64,000 nucleotides of DNA from Phaseolus vulgaris (Eukaryota > Streptophyta > Magnoliopsida > Fabales > Fabaceae), in NCBI RefSeq assembly GCF_000499845.2, contig NC_023754.2:16558359-16622358 (forward strand). The letters are read 5' to 3'. The position numbers and the translations under genes were made by a program. The notes under the pieces are model-generated. The model was not told where the DNA came from. It worked only from the letters and a program-made list of their open reading frames with translations, and made no database searches. Numbering within the stretch: position 1 is the stretch's first letter; the number at the start of each line of letters is the position of its first letter. Below, piece after piece: positions 34,176 to 45,700 of the stretch.

Positions 34176-36813
34176 TTAACTAATGACTTTCCTCAACACA
34201 GCCTCGGCACGATGCTCAAAATTCAGTAAGGCCCAGTCATGCTGTGTTATGTCGAGATTGTCTTTCTCAGCACTCAGACCCTGAAAACAAGATTAAAAAT
34301 AGACAAAAGAAGATTGAGATTAGTTTGTTAGAGACTAGACTATGATTCATTTGAGTCTCACAGACTCAGTAACATTATGTCTGAACATAGATGGTATATC
34401 TCATTTACTGTATTTTCCAATTTTCCCATTTTCATGGTCCAAAACTAATGCAAATACCACAAATCCAGCGGAAAGTGTATCCTATCCCAACTTTGTACAT
34501 ATAATAAGTACTTATTTAACAAGTTCTTATCAAAGGAGTTTATTCATAAGCTTGACTGAGAAACTTTCTAAAATAAGCTAAAAAGACTTTACATAAGGTT
34601 ATAAGCTCAAGTAAGCTTTCTCAAAGGCTTGGCGAAAAGTCATCTAAATCATAGGTCCTCACTAAAATAAATGATCATTTTTACCTTGTGGTATGGACAA
34701 AAAGGGAAAGGTGTGAATAAGTCATGGATACACGATAATTTTCAATGATTGATCTTCAAAATTATGAAAAATCAAGAGTGAACCACTCATATTTGTACCT
34801 TTGAAGGATCAAATCCAAATCCACCCATTTGCATCATACGTTGTGTATCATCTACAGCTGCATAAAAAATAGACATCATAACTTTGGACTACTGTCAACC
34901 AAAATCCAAGGCTATAATGGAGAAATGATAACATACTGAGAGGTGGTAAAAATTTATATTCATGAAATAAATAAATTAAAGAAAAGTATACATATAAAGG
35001 TGCTCAGCTTTCAAGTCATAACTAACCATTTTCTTCACCCAATATGAGACTAAACAATCCTCTTAGTCCAAACAAATTGAGGAAGTACCTGAAAAACAAT
35101 CTTTTGACAGTTAAACCAGAGTAAGAGTGAAACATGCAAAGATCCATAAAAATGAAGATTACCAAGAGCGACTGCTGACATAGCTGACGTCTACTGTGCT
35201 AAGGTCTATTCCATTCTGTAACATCGACCTAAACCTCTGTGTCAATGGAAAGGGTATCTTGGCTGCAGGGATGTTTTAAACATTTTCAAAGAGGTAAATA
35301 ATAAAAGTAATGAAACCAAGGCTACTTCAAGCAGCAGATGACCATCTTAAACACATGCATGTGCTAATAAAAGATTCAAGTTGTATAATTATTCACAGAA
35401 TAGAGCCTGCATCTTGGCACTTTAAAATGATAGATAAAAAAGAGGCTTAAATATATTTTTGGACCCTGAAATATGGTCAAATTTTGCTCTGAGTTCCCTA
35501 CAATTTTGTACTTTCAGTCCCTGCAAAGTTTTTTCTTTTGGTTTTGGTCCTTGTTATTTTATCTTATTCCATCTAAAATATTCATTTTTTAATCTTTTGT
35601 CCTAGTACTATGTAGATTATTTGCTTTTAGTCCCTATCAAATATTTGTAATATGCGTGTATATATATTACAGGGACTGAAACAAAATAACAAGAAGCAAA
35701 GAAAAAAACTACAGGGATCAAAAGTAAAAAAAAAAACTGTAGGTTTCAAAAACAAAATATGACTATATTCATAAACTAAAAACATATTTAAGCAAAAAAT
35801 ATCAAAGGCATTTGGAAGAATATGAATTCACGCAAAGAAATATTCTATAAACTATACGAAACAACTACAAGTATAAAATTACCTGCTACAAATCCAGAAA
35901 AGAAGAAGTTCACCCAAGCAAATGTAAGAGTCTGTCAAAAAATAGGAAACAACACAAGTAAAAGCCAGTGAGGCGTCTTCTAATATTTAGAATAGAGTAC
36001 AAGAAAGAACATGATCTGAAATCTAAAGCTAGAGACTGTCAAACTCCAATTGTACACACCTGGGGAATAATCATTGAAAGGTTTTTCTTCATCATATCCA
36101 TGGCCATGTTCGGATCAGAGAACATCTGTGCTTGTGGATTCTGGCCCTGGCCCTTTGGAACAAACAACAGACCATTTTCCTTCAATGAAAATGCACAAAC
36201 AATCAATTCACTGTTGATTTGGTCAGGTACATGCAAATATCATTTAAAATACCACGCAAGGCTCGTGACACAGTTATTAACTTCTAACTAGCGAGTTCTA
36301 GAACTGATTCAGAATCATCAAGTTTGAAATTCATTCATCAACTAACTTGTAAATTACCCACTGAAACAAGATTTGAGTATAGGAATAAGTACGATGAAAT
36401 ATCAATATTCTCCCAATCAAGAAACACATCCTTAAACCAAAAAACCTTCTGGAAAACCGAACATAGACTAAATAAGCAAACAAACCTCGTTACAGAAATA
36501 AATCTTGCGTGCGCGAAAAGCCTTGGAAGGAATAAAATTCGCTCCAGCACGTAAATTCCGAGCTCTAACGATCACTTGCCTAAATTTATTAACATCCCTT
36601 AGATATCAAAATTAGAAAAATAGAAACACATAATCGAGCAATGAACAAAGCTAAAGCATACCCCTCCTTAACAATTTTGGCATCTGGGGTTTGTGAAGAG
36701 TGCATAAGCTTAGAAACGAAATAGCGCAACACACCAATGAGAACCATAACCACAGAGAGAGGGATCAACACCCAGTCTCTGATTGCAGTATCCAGTACCA
36801 GATCTTCTGCCAT
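34176..36813 (-). CDS. EMC3: ER membrane protein complex subunit 3 (EMC3)
   Basis: There are eight coding exons on the minus strand: 36813-36662, 36579-36486, 36179-36060, 35931-35883, 35262-35163, 35088-35027, 34857-34799 and 34280-34176. All junctions are GT..AG and in phase, giving 246 aa, the usual plant EMC3 length. EMC3 is a core subunit of the ER membrane complex and belongs to the Oxa1/YidC/Get1 insertase superfamily; it helps insert membrane proteins. Visible features are [20 protein letters not shown], a first membrane helix (about 14-33), [40 protein letters not shown], a helix [48 protein letters not shown] and [13 protein letters not shown]. An untranslated exon precedes the ATG, with a leader intron (about 36947-36833). 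Intron 4 carries a MITE. Minus-strand open frame at 33856-34173 is only 3' untranslated sequence. Confidence 0.95.
35445..35793. mobile_element. Intronic MITE in EMC3 intron 4
   Basis: The left end GCTTAAATATATTTTTGG is mirrored at the right by CATATTTAAGC with similar A/T extension. Inside are paired words of the type CAGTCCCTGCAAAG / CAGGGACTGAAAC, so the element can fold on itself. Candidate 9-bp flanks (AAAAAAGAG and AAAAAATAT) agree at 7 of 9 positions, but both are A-rich. GGCTTAAATA...TTTTTGG ends are common in legume introns; Mutator-like origin is a guess. Confidence 0.65.
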
Positions 36814-36948
36814 TGATCTAATTCCTAGTTTCCTGCAACCCCATATGATATAAAAGCTGCTTACGACTCCAAAATCATTTTTTTTTCATTTCCAAGATAA
36901 AAATACTTGTATTATTCGGATTTGCCCATTGAATTTGAAGAACTCACC

Positions 36949-37615
36949 GTGTCGCACTATATGATTCGGTTCGCAGCTTACCAAAACGAAACTGCTGAAG
37001 AATTGCGATGCGTCTCAGGGAAAATTCGGTCAATATGGCACGTACTGGGTAGATTTGGGAAATTGAAGACAAGTCCCGAACCCTAATTTCGCGAGTGAAG
37101 AACAAAGAGAACTTTACACAGTACACTTTGTTTTCATCGCAAAAACAATAACTGCGTTTTCCCTTTTTTAAGATAAAACCCTTAGCCTAATCACGTTACA
37201 TATTATCGATAAATTACTGAAATATAGTCATTTGTGCATTTCATTGTTTTTTTTTATATATTTTATCACTATAGCTTTTTATATATTTTATCGATTCATT
37301 AAATACAAAACCACGTATTTTATCATGAGAAAAAAAAAACATGAAATCAATATCGTTTATTCTTAAACTTTGTTTATTTTCGTAGTCAAAAAAATTGTTT
37401 CACATTTCATAAAGTTTTATAGCACACAAAGATTAAAAATATAATAATGAAAACATATATTATAGCACACACCTTGTACAACTAAATAATAGTTAGATAT
37501 TTTTAACATTAAAAATAATATTTTGATGTTATGAATTAGTATGCCTGTGAAATTTTTTCTAATTAACTATTATCACAATATGTTAGATGAAATGAGTATT
37601 TGACATGATGAAATT
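36949..37615. other. EMC3 promoter and upstream spacer
   Basis: The first untranslated exon of EMC3 probably begins within about 37000-37130 (minus strand) and ends at 36948, where the leader-intron donor ACG|GTGAGT lies. The remainder up to the retrotransposon is AT-rich with no gene. The retrotransposon target site AAATT is at 37611-37615. Confidence 0.55.
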
Positions 37616-38270
37616 TGTACCGGTACCGGGCGAGACTGGGACCCATCTGGCTGCCCGATGCCCAGTCAATCTGCCCGAGTGACCGAAGGTCAAGACCCCT
37701 TGAGGACTTGGCAGAGAGACTATCCGTCCGAATGACCGAAGGTCAAGACCCCTTGAGGACTTGGCCGAGAGACCGAAGGTCAAGACCCCTTGAGGACTTG
37801 GCCGAGAGACCGAAGGTCAAGACCCCTTGAGAACTTGGCCGAGAGACCGAAGGTCAAGACCCCTTGGAGACTTGGCCGAGGGACCGAGACCGTTGAAGAC
37901 TCAACCAAGACGGCCGAAGGCCACGGATATTTGGCCGGTGGCCGATCCTCACTCTGAGAATTTGGTCGATGGCCGAGCCCCATTACAATTAACGCTCAAA
38001 CCAAGATCAGTGAAGCTAATCCATCACCAAGAATTAGGTAATGCAACCCTAAGCGGTATCCACCTTGATAAACGGGCCCAACAAGGTAGGCCCACTAGAA
38101 TAATATAAATAGCACGCATTTCAAGGAGTAAGGTATGTCATTATTACTGTTCACCTACCTGAGAGCTAACCACCCGCTTTACTGACTTGAGCGTCGGAGT
38201 GCCTTCGCAGGTACCCCCACCATCCGGTGTTCACCCGACGACCGAGTCCCGAGTGCCGAAGGATAAGCAG
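37616..38270 (+). repeat. Left (5') LTR, truncated at its 3' end
   Basis: 655 bp align to 40505-41122 of the right LTR with five substitutions and one 37-bp length difference. It has a TATA box (TATAAATA, 38104-38111). The five differences are in or near the repeat block (three) and at about 37966 and 38065. Four of the five look like C-to-T or G-to-A changes in this copy. Confidence 0.92.
37683..37883 (+). repeat. 37-bp repeats inside the left LTR (five units)
   Basis: Units start at 37683, 37736, 37773, 37810 and 37847 (each begins CCGAAGGTCAAGACCCCTTG). The last four are head to tail; the first is separated by 16 bp. The right LTR has four (40572, 40625, 40662, 40699). There are no spacers of variable sequence. 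Confidence 0.95.
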
Positions 38271-40087
38271 CCGCCCTCAACCTCTCGGCCTCCAGCTGCC
38301 GCTTCGCCTCGGCCGCCTCCTTATGCGCCAACTCCTTCTCGGCCGCCTCCGTAGCAATCAGGGCCGATAGGTTGGTGTTGGCAGCCAAAGATTGCTCCAA
38401 GTCATGGTTGACCTCGGACAGCTTGTGCTCCAAGGCCGACACCTCCTCGGCCTGACGCTCTCGGCCAACAAGCCCACTCTGAAAGAGGACGACCGAGCGG
38501 CACATCAATTCAAAGCCACTCTTTAGGAGGTCCGAGGGGGAGACGTCTTGAAGGGAGTCTCGGGCCTCATCTGGAAGAGCGACGCGAACTCTTCGAGAAA
38601 ATCGGTACCCACCCCCCAAGAGGTCGAAAGGGGTGGGCGCCGCCCGAGCGTCGACTTCCGATGGCCCGGCTGCCCCGCGCACCAAAGGACCGGGCGAGCT
38701 TGTCACTGCCTCGGCTGTCACTCGCCGAGAGGGAGGGGGCGTCGGCATTGACCCGGGAGATCGAGTGGTGGTGGCAATGTTGCTAACGTCCCTCGGACGT
38801 TTCTTGGACCTGTGGGTGGGGCCGGCCGGCCCCTTGGACTTGTGAGAGGAACCAGCCGCCCCTGTATCGCTTGGCGGAGGGATCACCTCTAAACTCCGAC
38901 GGCCCTTGCGTTCGGCCGCTTTTTGGCGGTGCTTGTCAAGTACACTAACGGCCGCCGGTCGTTCGTTAACCATGATTTCTGCAAAACAAAATTAATAAAC
39001 AAGTTAGACCACACGCAAGTCAAAAGAGACCGACCGCCCTAGACAAGCCTAAACACATACCCCTCACGGCCGCCCATCGCGCAGACTTGGTATACGCGCC
39101 GATCAGCCCCCGGCATGGAAGCTTCCTCGGTAAGGCGTCAAAAAGGGCAAGAACCCCCAACTCGTCCTCACCCTCGGTCGGCCTCGGCCACTCCTTCAAA
39201 TCACAGGGATTCCGAGTCCAGTACAGGGGGAACCTCGACCGACCGGCTGAGTCAAAAAAGAAGGGGGTCGCCTCGGGACGAATGACGACCTTCACAAACC
39301 TCCCTTTGAAACGTTTATACGAGAGGGCGAAGGAGTCAAACAACACCAAACCCGGCCGCCCGGCCAAAGAATGCCAAGCAGCCTTTTGGGCGGGGTGAGA
39401 CTTATAATAAGAAAGGAAACAAGAGGGGGAGGGATGAAGGCGCATAACATCACACAACAGGCGGAAGGCCTGAAGGGACGCCTAGGTATTCGGGTGAACC
39501 TGGGTAGGAGCCACGTTAAGCGTCCGAAGGACGCCCATCGTAAACTCATCGAAAGGGAGAGAAACATAAAGGTCTTTGAAAAAAAAGGCATACATATAAA
39601 AAAATGGGGGACCAACACCTGGCCGCCCCATACACACGCTTTCGGCCACCCCACAAGGCAAGACGTCGAAGTAACTCGAGTACTCTTCCGCCTTTAAGAC
39701 CGGATGACGGGCCAAGAACTTGGCCACAGACAACTCGGTCCCGTAGAGGGACGAGATCTCGACTACTCGAGGATCCACCCAGCTAAGGTCCTCCAAAGGA
39801 ATAGCCGCCAGGGGAGAGCCCGACCGACCAACAACATCAGCCGAGATATCCATCAGAAGAGAATCTGATCGATCAATAGCGTTGGCCGAGACATCCCCCC
39901 TTACAACCTCTACCCGGGGCGACACCTCGACCACCCCAACCGAGGTAGGCTCGGCAGAGGAGGTGGAAGAAGAAGAAAAAGAGGAAGAGGAAGATGACGA
40001 CGACTTTTCAAAACGGGGAGGGCGACCAAGAGAAGGAGAAGAATGGCCGGACGAAGAAGACGTTGGCCGAGACACGGTCGACATCAC
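38270..40087 (-). pseudogene. Antisense retroelement gene ('putative gypsy type transposon' protein)
   Basis: Read on the minus strand, exon A is 40087-39061 and exon B starts at 38978, with an intron bounded by GGG|GTATGT and TTTGCAG. Phase is kept. The protein begins with a Ser-rich segment (SSSSSSSSFSSSS) and continues to a globular part (FLARHPVLKAEEYSSYFDVL, FFYMYAFFFKDLYVSLPFDE) of the type annotated as PF04195. Then come a linker (DLKEWPRPTEG), a Lys/Arg-rich stretch and a coiled coil (EVNHDLEQSLAANTNLSALI). One in-frame TAG (39484-39482) interrupts exon A in a context where tryptophan would fit. At 38270 the frame runs into the LTR and stops at 38179, so the original C-terminus is lost. 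The function of this family is unknown. Confidence 0.8.
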
Positions 40088-40231
40088 TAACCTTGTAAAT
40101 AAATGGACGAGACCGAACCTAGTAAGAATGGGCGAGAAGTCGCTCGGATCTCAGCAGTGGGCGAAGGATCACTCGGCTGCCAAGAAAAAACTCACGAATG
40201 CAAATGAGGGACCTCGACGCTGGTAGATCCC

Positions 40232-40239
40232 TATTTATA
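40232..40239 (-). promoter_or_regulatory. TATA box of the antisense retroelement gene
   Basis: TATAAATA on the minus strand sits about 145 bp upstream of the antisense start codon at 40087, in a GC-rich context (GGGCCC flank). It gives the antisense gene a plausible promoter of its own, independent of the LTR. Confidence 0.6.
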
Positions 40240-40493
40240 GGGCCCATGGGCCTCGGAATGCGAAACGTCAAACAGATCTCAACCGTTAGATCTTGTAAAT
40301 CTAACGGTCCATGAACTCCCCCGCCCAAAAAACCCCTCATCAATGCACGTCACGTCGCGCCGTCTGAAGTCACGTCACGCCGCCTAGTCAAGTCGTACCT
40401 CGAGAAATGAAACGCCCGCACGACCAAGGGAGACCGACCGACTCCCATTATCAAAGACTCATCGGACATATCTGACACATCTGCCCTTGAGCC

Positions 40494-40504
40494 TGGGGGG
40501 CAAG
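40494..40504 (+). other. Polypurine tract of the Tat-like element
   Basis: TGGGGGGCAAG directly precedes the right LTR (TGTACC at 40505) and sets the transcription direction of the element as plus. Confidence 0.85.
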
Positions 40505-41226
40505 TGTACCGGTACCGGGCGAGACTGGGACCCATCTGGCTGCCCGATGCCCAGTCAATCTGCCCGAGTGACCGAAGGTCAAGACCCCTTGAGGACTTGG
40601 CCGAGAGACTATCCGCCCGAGTGACCGAAGGTCAAGACCCCTTGAGGACTTGGCCGAGAGACCGAAGGTCAAGACCCCTTGAGAACTTGGCCGAGAGACC
40701 GAAGGTCAAGACCCCTTGGAGACTTGGCCGAGGGACCGAGACCGTTGAAGACTCAACCAAGACGGCCGAAGGCCACGGATATTTGGCCGGTGGCCGATCC
40801 TCACTCTGAGAATTTGGCCGATGGCCGAGCCCCATTACAATTAACGCTCAAACCAAGATCAGTGAAGCTAATCCATCACCAAGAATTAGGTAATGCAACC
40901 CTAAGCGGTATCCACCTCGATAAACGGGCCCAACAAGGTAGGCCCACTAGAATAATATAAATAGCACGCATTTCAAGGAGTAAGGTATGTCATTATTACT
41001 GTTCACCTACCTGAGAGCTAACCACCCGCTTTACTGACTTGAGCGTCGGAGTGCCTTCGCAGGTACCCCCACCATCCGGTGTTCACCCGACGACCGAGTC
41101 CCGAGTGCCGAAGGATAAGCAGAAAGAAGAGAAGGATCCCAGTCCATCACCCAACCACCTGCCCGACTGAAGGAAGGAGAAGAAGACTTCAACAGTTCTC
41201 TAGGTCCCATCTCCCTAGCAGGAACA
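40505..41226 (+). repeat. Right (3') LTR, full length (722 bp)
   Basis: Starts TGTACCGG and ends GGAACA, next to the AAATT target duplication. It has four 37-bp repeat units and a TATA box (TATAAATA, 40956-40963). Its last 104 bp are missing from the left LTR. Confidence 0.9.
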
Positions 41227-41231
41227 AAATT

Positions 41232-42783
41232 ATAAAAAAAAAACATGACGAAAAAATAGAATGTTTTTGACATTGCAAGTGATATAAAAATATTATATAG
41301 CCATCAAATTCAAAGTTGTTAGTTTGACTAAAAAGTTTTATGTCATATTTAAAAAAAATAATATTAGATTAAGTAATTAGTTTATGAATTTCAAACTCAA
41401 ATAACCGACTACATTTTATATAAATATATATATATATATATAATAACTTTATTAAACAGTTCATATTTTATTCTATAAATATTATTTTATATATGTTATT
41501 GTTGTTGTTACGTTATAATTATCAGAGAATATCTATTTTGAGATATTTTTTAAATACTTATAATATTTTAAATTATTTAATCTAATAACCGAACTTAATC
41601 TAATTAAATTTAATTAGATTTAGATGAAAGTTATATTAAAATTAACCTTTTGAATGGTTTGTTATTATATTAACTATTTATCAAACTTGTGGATATGATT
41701 TTAATCACTAGGAATTTAAATTTAACTATCTATGTGATAAGAAGTTACCTAAGTTTGCTAGCAAATTGATCCATTCAATTACAAAGTCATTAAAAAACAT
41801 TCCATTTTAATATTAGTTTTTAAAAATTAGTTTTTTTATAAAAAATTCAATAAAAATGCTTGTTACTGAAAAATCGAATATAAAATAATTAAATTAAAAT
41901 ATTTGTTACTTTTTAAAAAATTGAATAAAAAAAATAATATAAATTAATTATAATTAAATAAAAAGTTGAACATATGTTTGTTACTGGTATAAAACATCAA
42001 ACATCAATATTTATTTTCTTTCATTTCAAACATAGTCAAATATCAAACATCAAACTGTAACTATAATATGATAAATCAAATACATATAATATATTTGCAA
42101 AGATTAGTAAGTCATAGATATGTATTACAAAATTAACATAAATACCCTAGTTTTCTAATTATGAATTTCACTATTTATTTTTATTAATCAAGTCAAATTT
42201 TGAATTATTTTACTTCACATCTCACATTAAAAGATGAAGATTTAGAACATCCTTGTATATGCAAAAGTAAGATTGTTCAGAGTTCTTATCACTAGTACTT
42301 TCAGAGTTCTTATCACTAGTACTTTCACACAGTTCTCACACCATGGCTCATTAGTTTCTAATAAATAAAATAAAAGTCTTACAAAAAATAATTTAGAATC
42401 TATTGACAATACAACTATTTAGTTATAACACATCTCGTGGTATGATTATTTCCTTTCCTTTTAACACTTCTAACAACCTTCATAATGGTTTTGAAGATGG
42501 TTCTGTACCTTCAATAATGATGACAGGTAACAATGTAGCAAGCATGAAGCCATCTTTTCTAGATTGAACACATATCAAATGTTCATCATCCCAAGGTGGT
42601 TATAGAAATTAGATTAAGGTTTGTCTGATGAATTTTGCATCGAGTGATGCATACTTTCCAACATTACATCTTCAATAACCAGGTGTAAGTATAAGGATAA
42701 AGAACAAGTATAACCCTCTTTATCCAAAAGTGATCATAAAGCAATCAAGAAATAAAAATGGCTGAGAGGCCAAAAACACCAAT
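41232..42783. other. AT-rich spacer between the retroelement and the SEC14-like gene
   Basis: No gene is seen. It includes an AT run (41426-41444) and a 24-bp tandem duplication (42278-42325). The final few hundred bases (about 42480-42783) probably belong to the 3' untranslated region of the SEC14-like gene. Confidence 0.6.
42278..42325 (+). repeat. 24-bp perfect tandem duplication
   Basis: 42278-42301 and 42302-42325 are identical (CAGAGTTCTTATCACTAG then TACTTT). Confidence 0.95.
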
Positions 42784-45700
42784 TTAATAGCTTGTATTTC
42801 GATGGCCATTGACTGTAACACCATTTCGTGTGTTGGTAAAGCCATTTTTCTGATTCTCCAATTTGTGGAACTCAGTTTCTATGGTTTTGGCTATTTTGGC
42901 ATCATCCGGGTCTGGCTCTGGAATGTCCACATAGAACGACCCTTGTCTGATTGGAGGTGAGATTGACTCCATGATGATAGCTTGATGCTTAATATGATTG
43001 TAGAGTTGCTGGTGGAAAACATGATTGAAGGAGAAACAATTTTCAGTGTTTCCTGATGCATTATGTTTGGATGACTTGGAATCTTCTTTTCTGCAGAAGT
43101 GTGGGAGGGATGCATAGTCCATTACCTACAAGTTTCAAAAGAACTTGAGTTGAACAAAATCTTCTAGTTGTAACAAATCTAGGAACACAGGATGAATTTG
43201 ATTTGGTTATGTTAGTTTGCAACTCTCAAGATGAAATTCAAACAGCACCATGAGAGAGGGAAGATTACTAATGACAAGATTAATTACAAGGATGGAGCAA
43301 TGTAAAATATTTGATACACCACAGCCTCCATAATGCAGTGGTGGAACATAAGAACACTATGCATATTGTTGGAGATCTCACATTGATAAAAGATAAAATC
43401 ATATTATAGTATACAAGTCACCTTATAAACCAATTTTATAGGACTGAGCTAGGACTAAACTCACTTTCTAAGACACATCTTCCAATTTTAATCTTGCCTA
43501 ACCAAACAGATACAAATTGATGAAATCTTGTTTCTTATGACTTAAAATGACAAGTTAAAATTAAACATTAGCATCATTAGAATAGTAATTGAAAAATTGA
43601 ATTGGAAACTAGAAAACAAATCCACAAGCATGATGATACTGTTTTCAAGACTAGTGTGAAGTGACAACATTAAAATAACAAGTGAAGTAAGTTAGACCTA
43701 GACCTGCAGCAAAATGTACCTGTTGCACTTATTTTCATTAATGTTACTTTAATTAGTCAAGAGAACCAACAAGCAAAGTCATATACATGGCACAGATGAT
43801 ACTATGAGAGGCCAAGCAGAGACTTGAAGGTAATGTTGATGTTTACCTTCAGTAATTCCTCCTTCCCACAACCTTGCAGTACCTGGATTTTCCTCCTTGT
43901 TCTTTCTTGCAAAAGAGGCTTTACAACCTAATAAATATTATCGAAGGAAAAAGATTTCCAGCTGTTAATCTTTGGAGTTTGAATTATGTTTTAAGAAAAA
44001 TTAAGGATGAAAGTGAAGCATTCCAAACTCTTCAAACATTAAGACATTCACAAACCTTCCAACATGCAGAGAATACATATGGTGCATTAACAATATAGTA
44101 TGTGTCTGTCTTTTCCGGGTAGTTTAAGTCATCTATTGTGGATATAGCAGTCAACAACTGCAGAAAGTGATTGAACAGAAACTGTCAACTATGAAGAGAA
44201 GTGAAGAAAGGGGATAAAACTTTTTTTCCCCAAATTATTGGCATACCCTCAATTGGCTCAGAGCTGAAAACTTTAAACCAGTCATATCCAAGACTTTCAA
44301 ACAAGTGCCAATGTATCGTTCATGCTTCCTCGTAGCTGTTGGCTAAATTAAAATTTTCAAATCAGCAAGCACAGAATCAGAGAACTTGTAAGATTAACTA
44401 AACAGTCCAAGATACTCACCAAGATCACTCGATCCCTATATTCATTGATTTGAATGTGTGACTGTATATAATATTTGTCCTGAAAAAAATAGAATTGGCA
44501 ATTTAATATCAAATAGACAATCCAAAGGAGTTTAGATGCCACATTGAGAAATATAGGCAGATACTGAAGAGTGAAGCATTCATGTAGAGTAGTGCAATAA
44601 TTAATATCTGATGAACAAATAGGAGTCAAGAGTTTCTAAGAAATTGAAAAATTATCAGGAGAAAAAAAGGACCTCTTTTCAAGGAATTGGTGCATTTTAT
44701 GTATCAAATTGTAAAGCTTTACTTACGTTTAGATAGGACACTCTACAATTTCCAAGACATTCAAATATATTGAATTTAAATTGATCTCATTTCAAATTGT
44801 TTCATTTCTCAAATGTCTGTTAGGATAAGGCAAGCCAAATGTATTGAATTTCAATTTTTTTGTTTAGATAAAGTATTTCAATTACCACCAAAATGTAAAA
44901 AAATATTTAAATATCAAGCAATTGTTAATAGTTAAGAAGTATCAATTACTGATGATCTTTGTTAGTTGATCTGGTTGATTTTATTTTTCGGTCAAAGTTC
45001 GTCAAGACTTTTTCAACTGACATTGACAAAGTTTTCTCTCAATTGAGATCAACTGAGATTTTTTCCAGCTGATGTCGATCATAATTATTTAGATTGATAT
45101 GAATTGGAGTTATTTTTACGACATTGTTGTTTTTTTTTTCATGCCAACTTTTCGGTCGATGTCGGCTGAAAAAATCCTTTAGCTAACATATGCAAAAAAA
45201 AATTCTAGTTAATGTTGGCTGAAGAAAGTTTTCCTCGTCAACATTAGAGACAAAAAAAATCCTAACAAACTATTGACAAAGAATGACATGGTGTGGATGA
45301 TAAAAAAAGAATCACTACAAAAACATTTCAAATTTTGTTATAAAACATTTCAAATTTTCTATATAAATGAACTAGGCTCCTAAAATTGTCTATCCAAACA
45401 CAGTCTTGATATGGACAAAAGATGGTGTATGATTCTTACAGAAGCTTTATCATATGTACTGAGCCCAACACCAACAGCAATGACCGGTAGACCCTGAAAA
45501 ATTTCAACCAAAAAAGAAAGAAAATATAAATAGCTTTTCAGATTGTTTAGAAAGATGCCTATTCTGATTTCTTATAATAATAATAATAATAAAAACATTG
45601 ACAACAACGTAGGGAGAAGGAAGGGAAGGGTGAAAATAAACTTAAAATCATATCATAGATCAAAAGCTCTTAATGATCTAACTAAAAAATTAGTACCTCC

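Larger units (their letters stand above)
37616..41226 (+). mobile_element. Gag-pol-less LTR retrotransposon with antisense gene (Tat-like)
   Basis: Two near-identical LTRs bracket a GC-rich interior in otherwise AT-rich DNA. The element begins TGTACCGGTACC and ends GGAACA, flanked by a perfect 5-bp target duplication AAATT (37611-37615 and 41227-41231). The purine tract TGGGGGGCAAG (40494-40504) just before the right LTR fixes the orientation as plus. The left LTR lacks its last 104 bp (present at 41123-41226) and joins the interior directly at 38270/38271. One internal deletion therefore removed the LTR end, the primer-binding site, gag and pol. What remains is a spliced antisense gene. Extra antisense genes between pol and the 3' LTR are known in Tat-lineage Ty3/gypsy elements; that lineage assignment is inference. 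Confidence 0.88.

Noticed and set aside
37683..37883. CRISPR-like array of 37-bp direct repeats
   Set aside because: Units are mostly head to tail without variable spacers, lie inside a plant LTR and recur in the partner LTR.
37583..38108. Repeated open frames in both LTRs (for example 37615-37830 and 40504-40809)
   Set aside because: They arise because a 37-bp GC-rich repeat is open in several frames. Both strands are open at once and no known protein matches.
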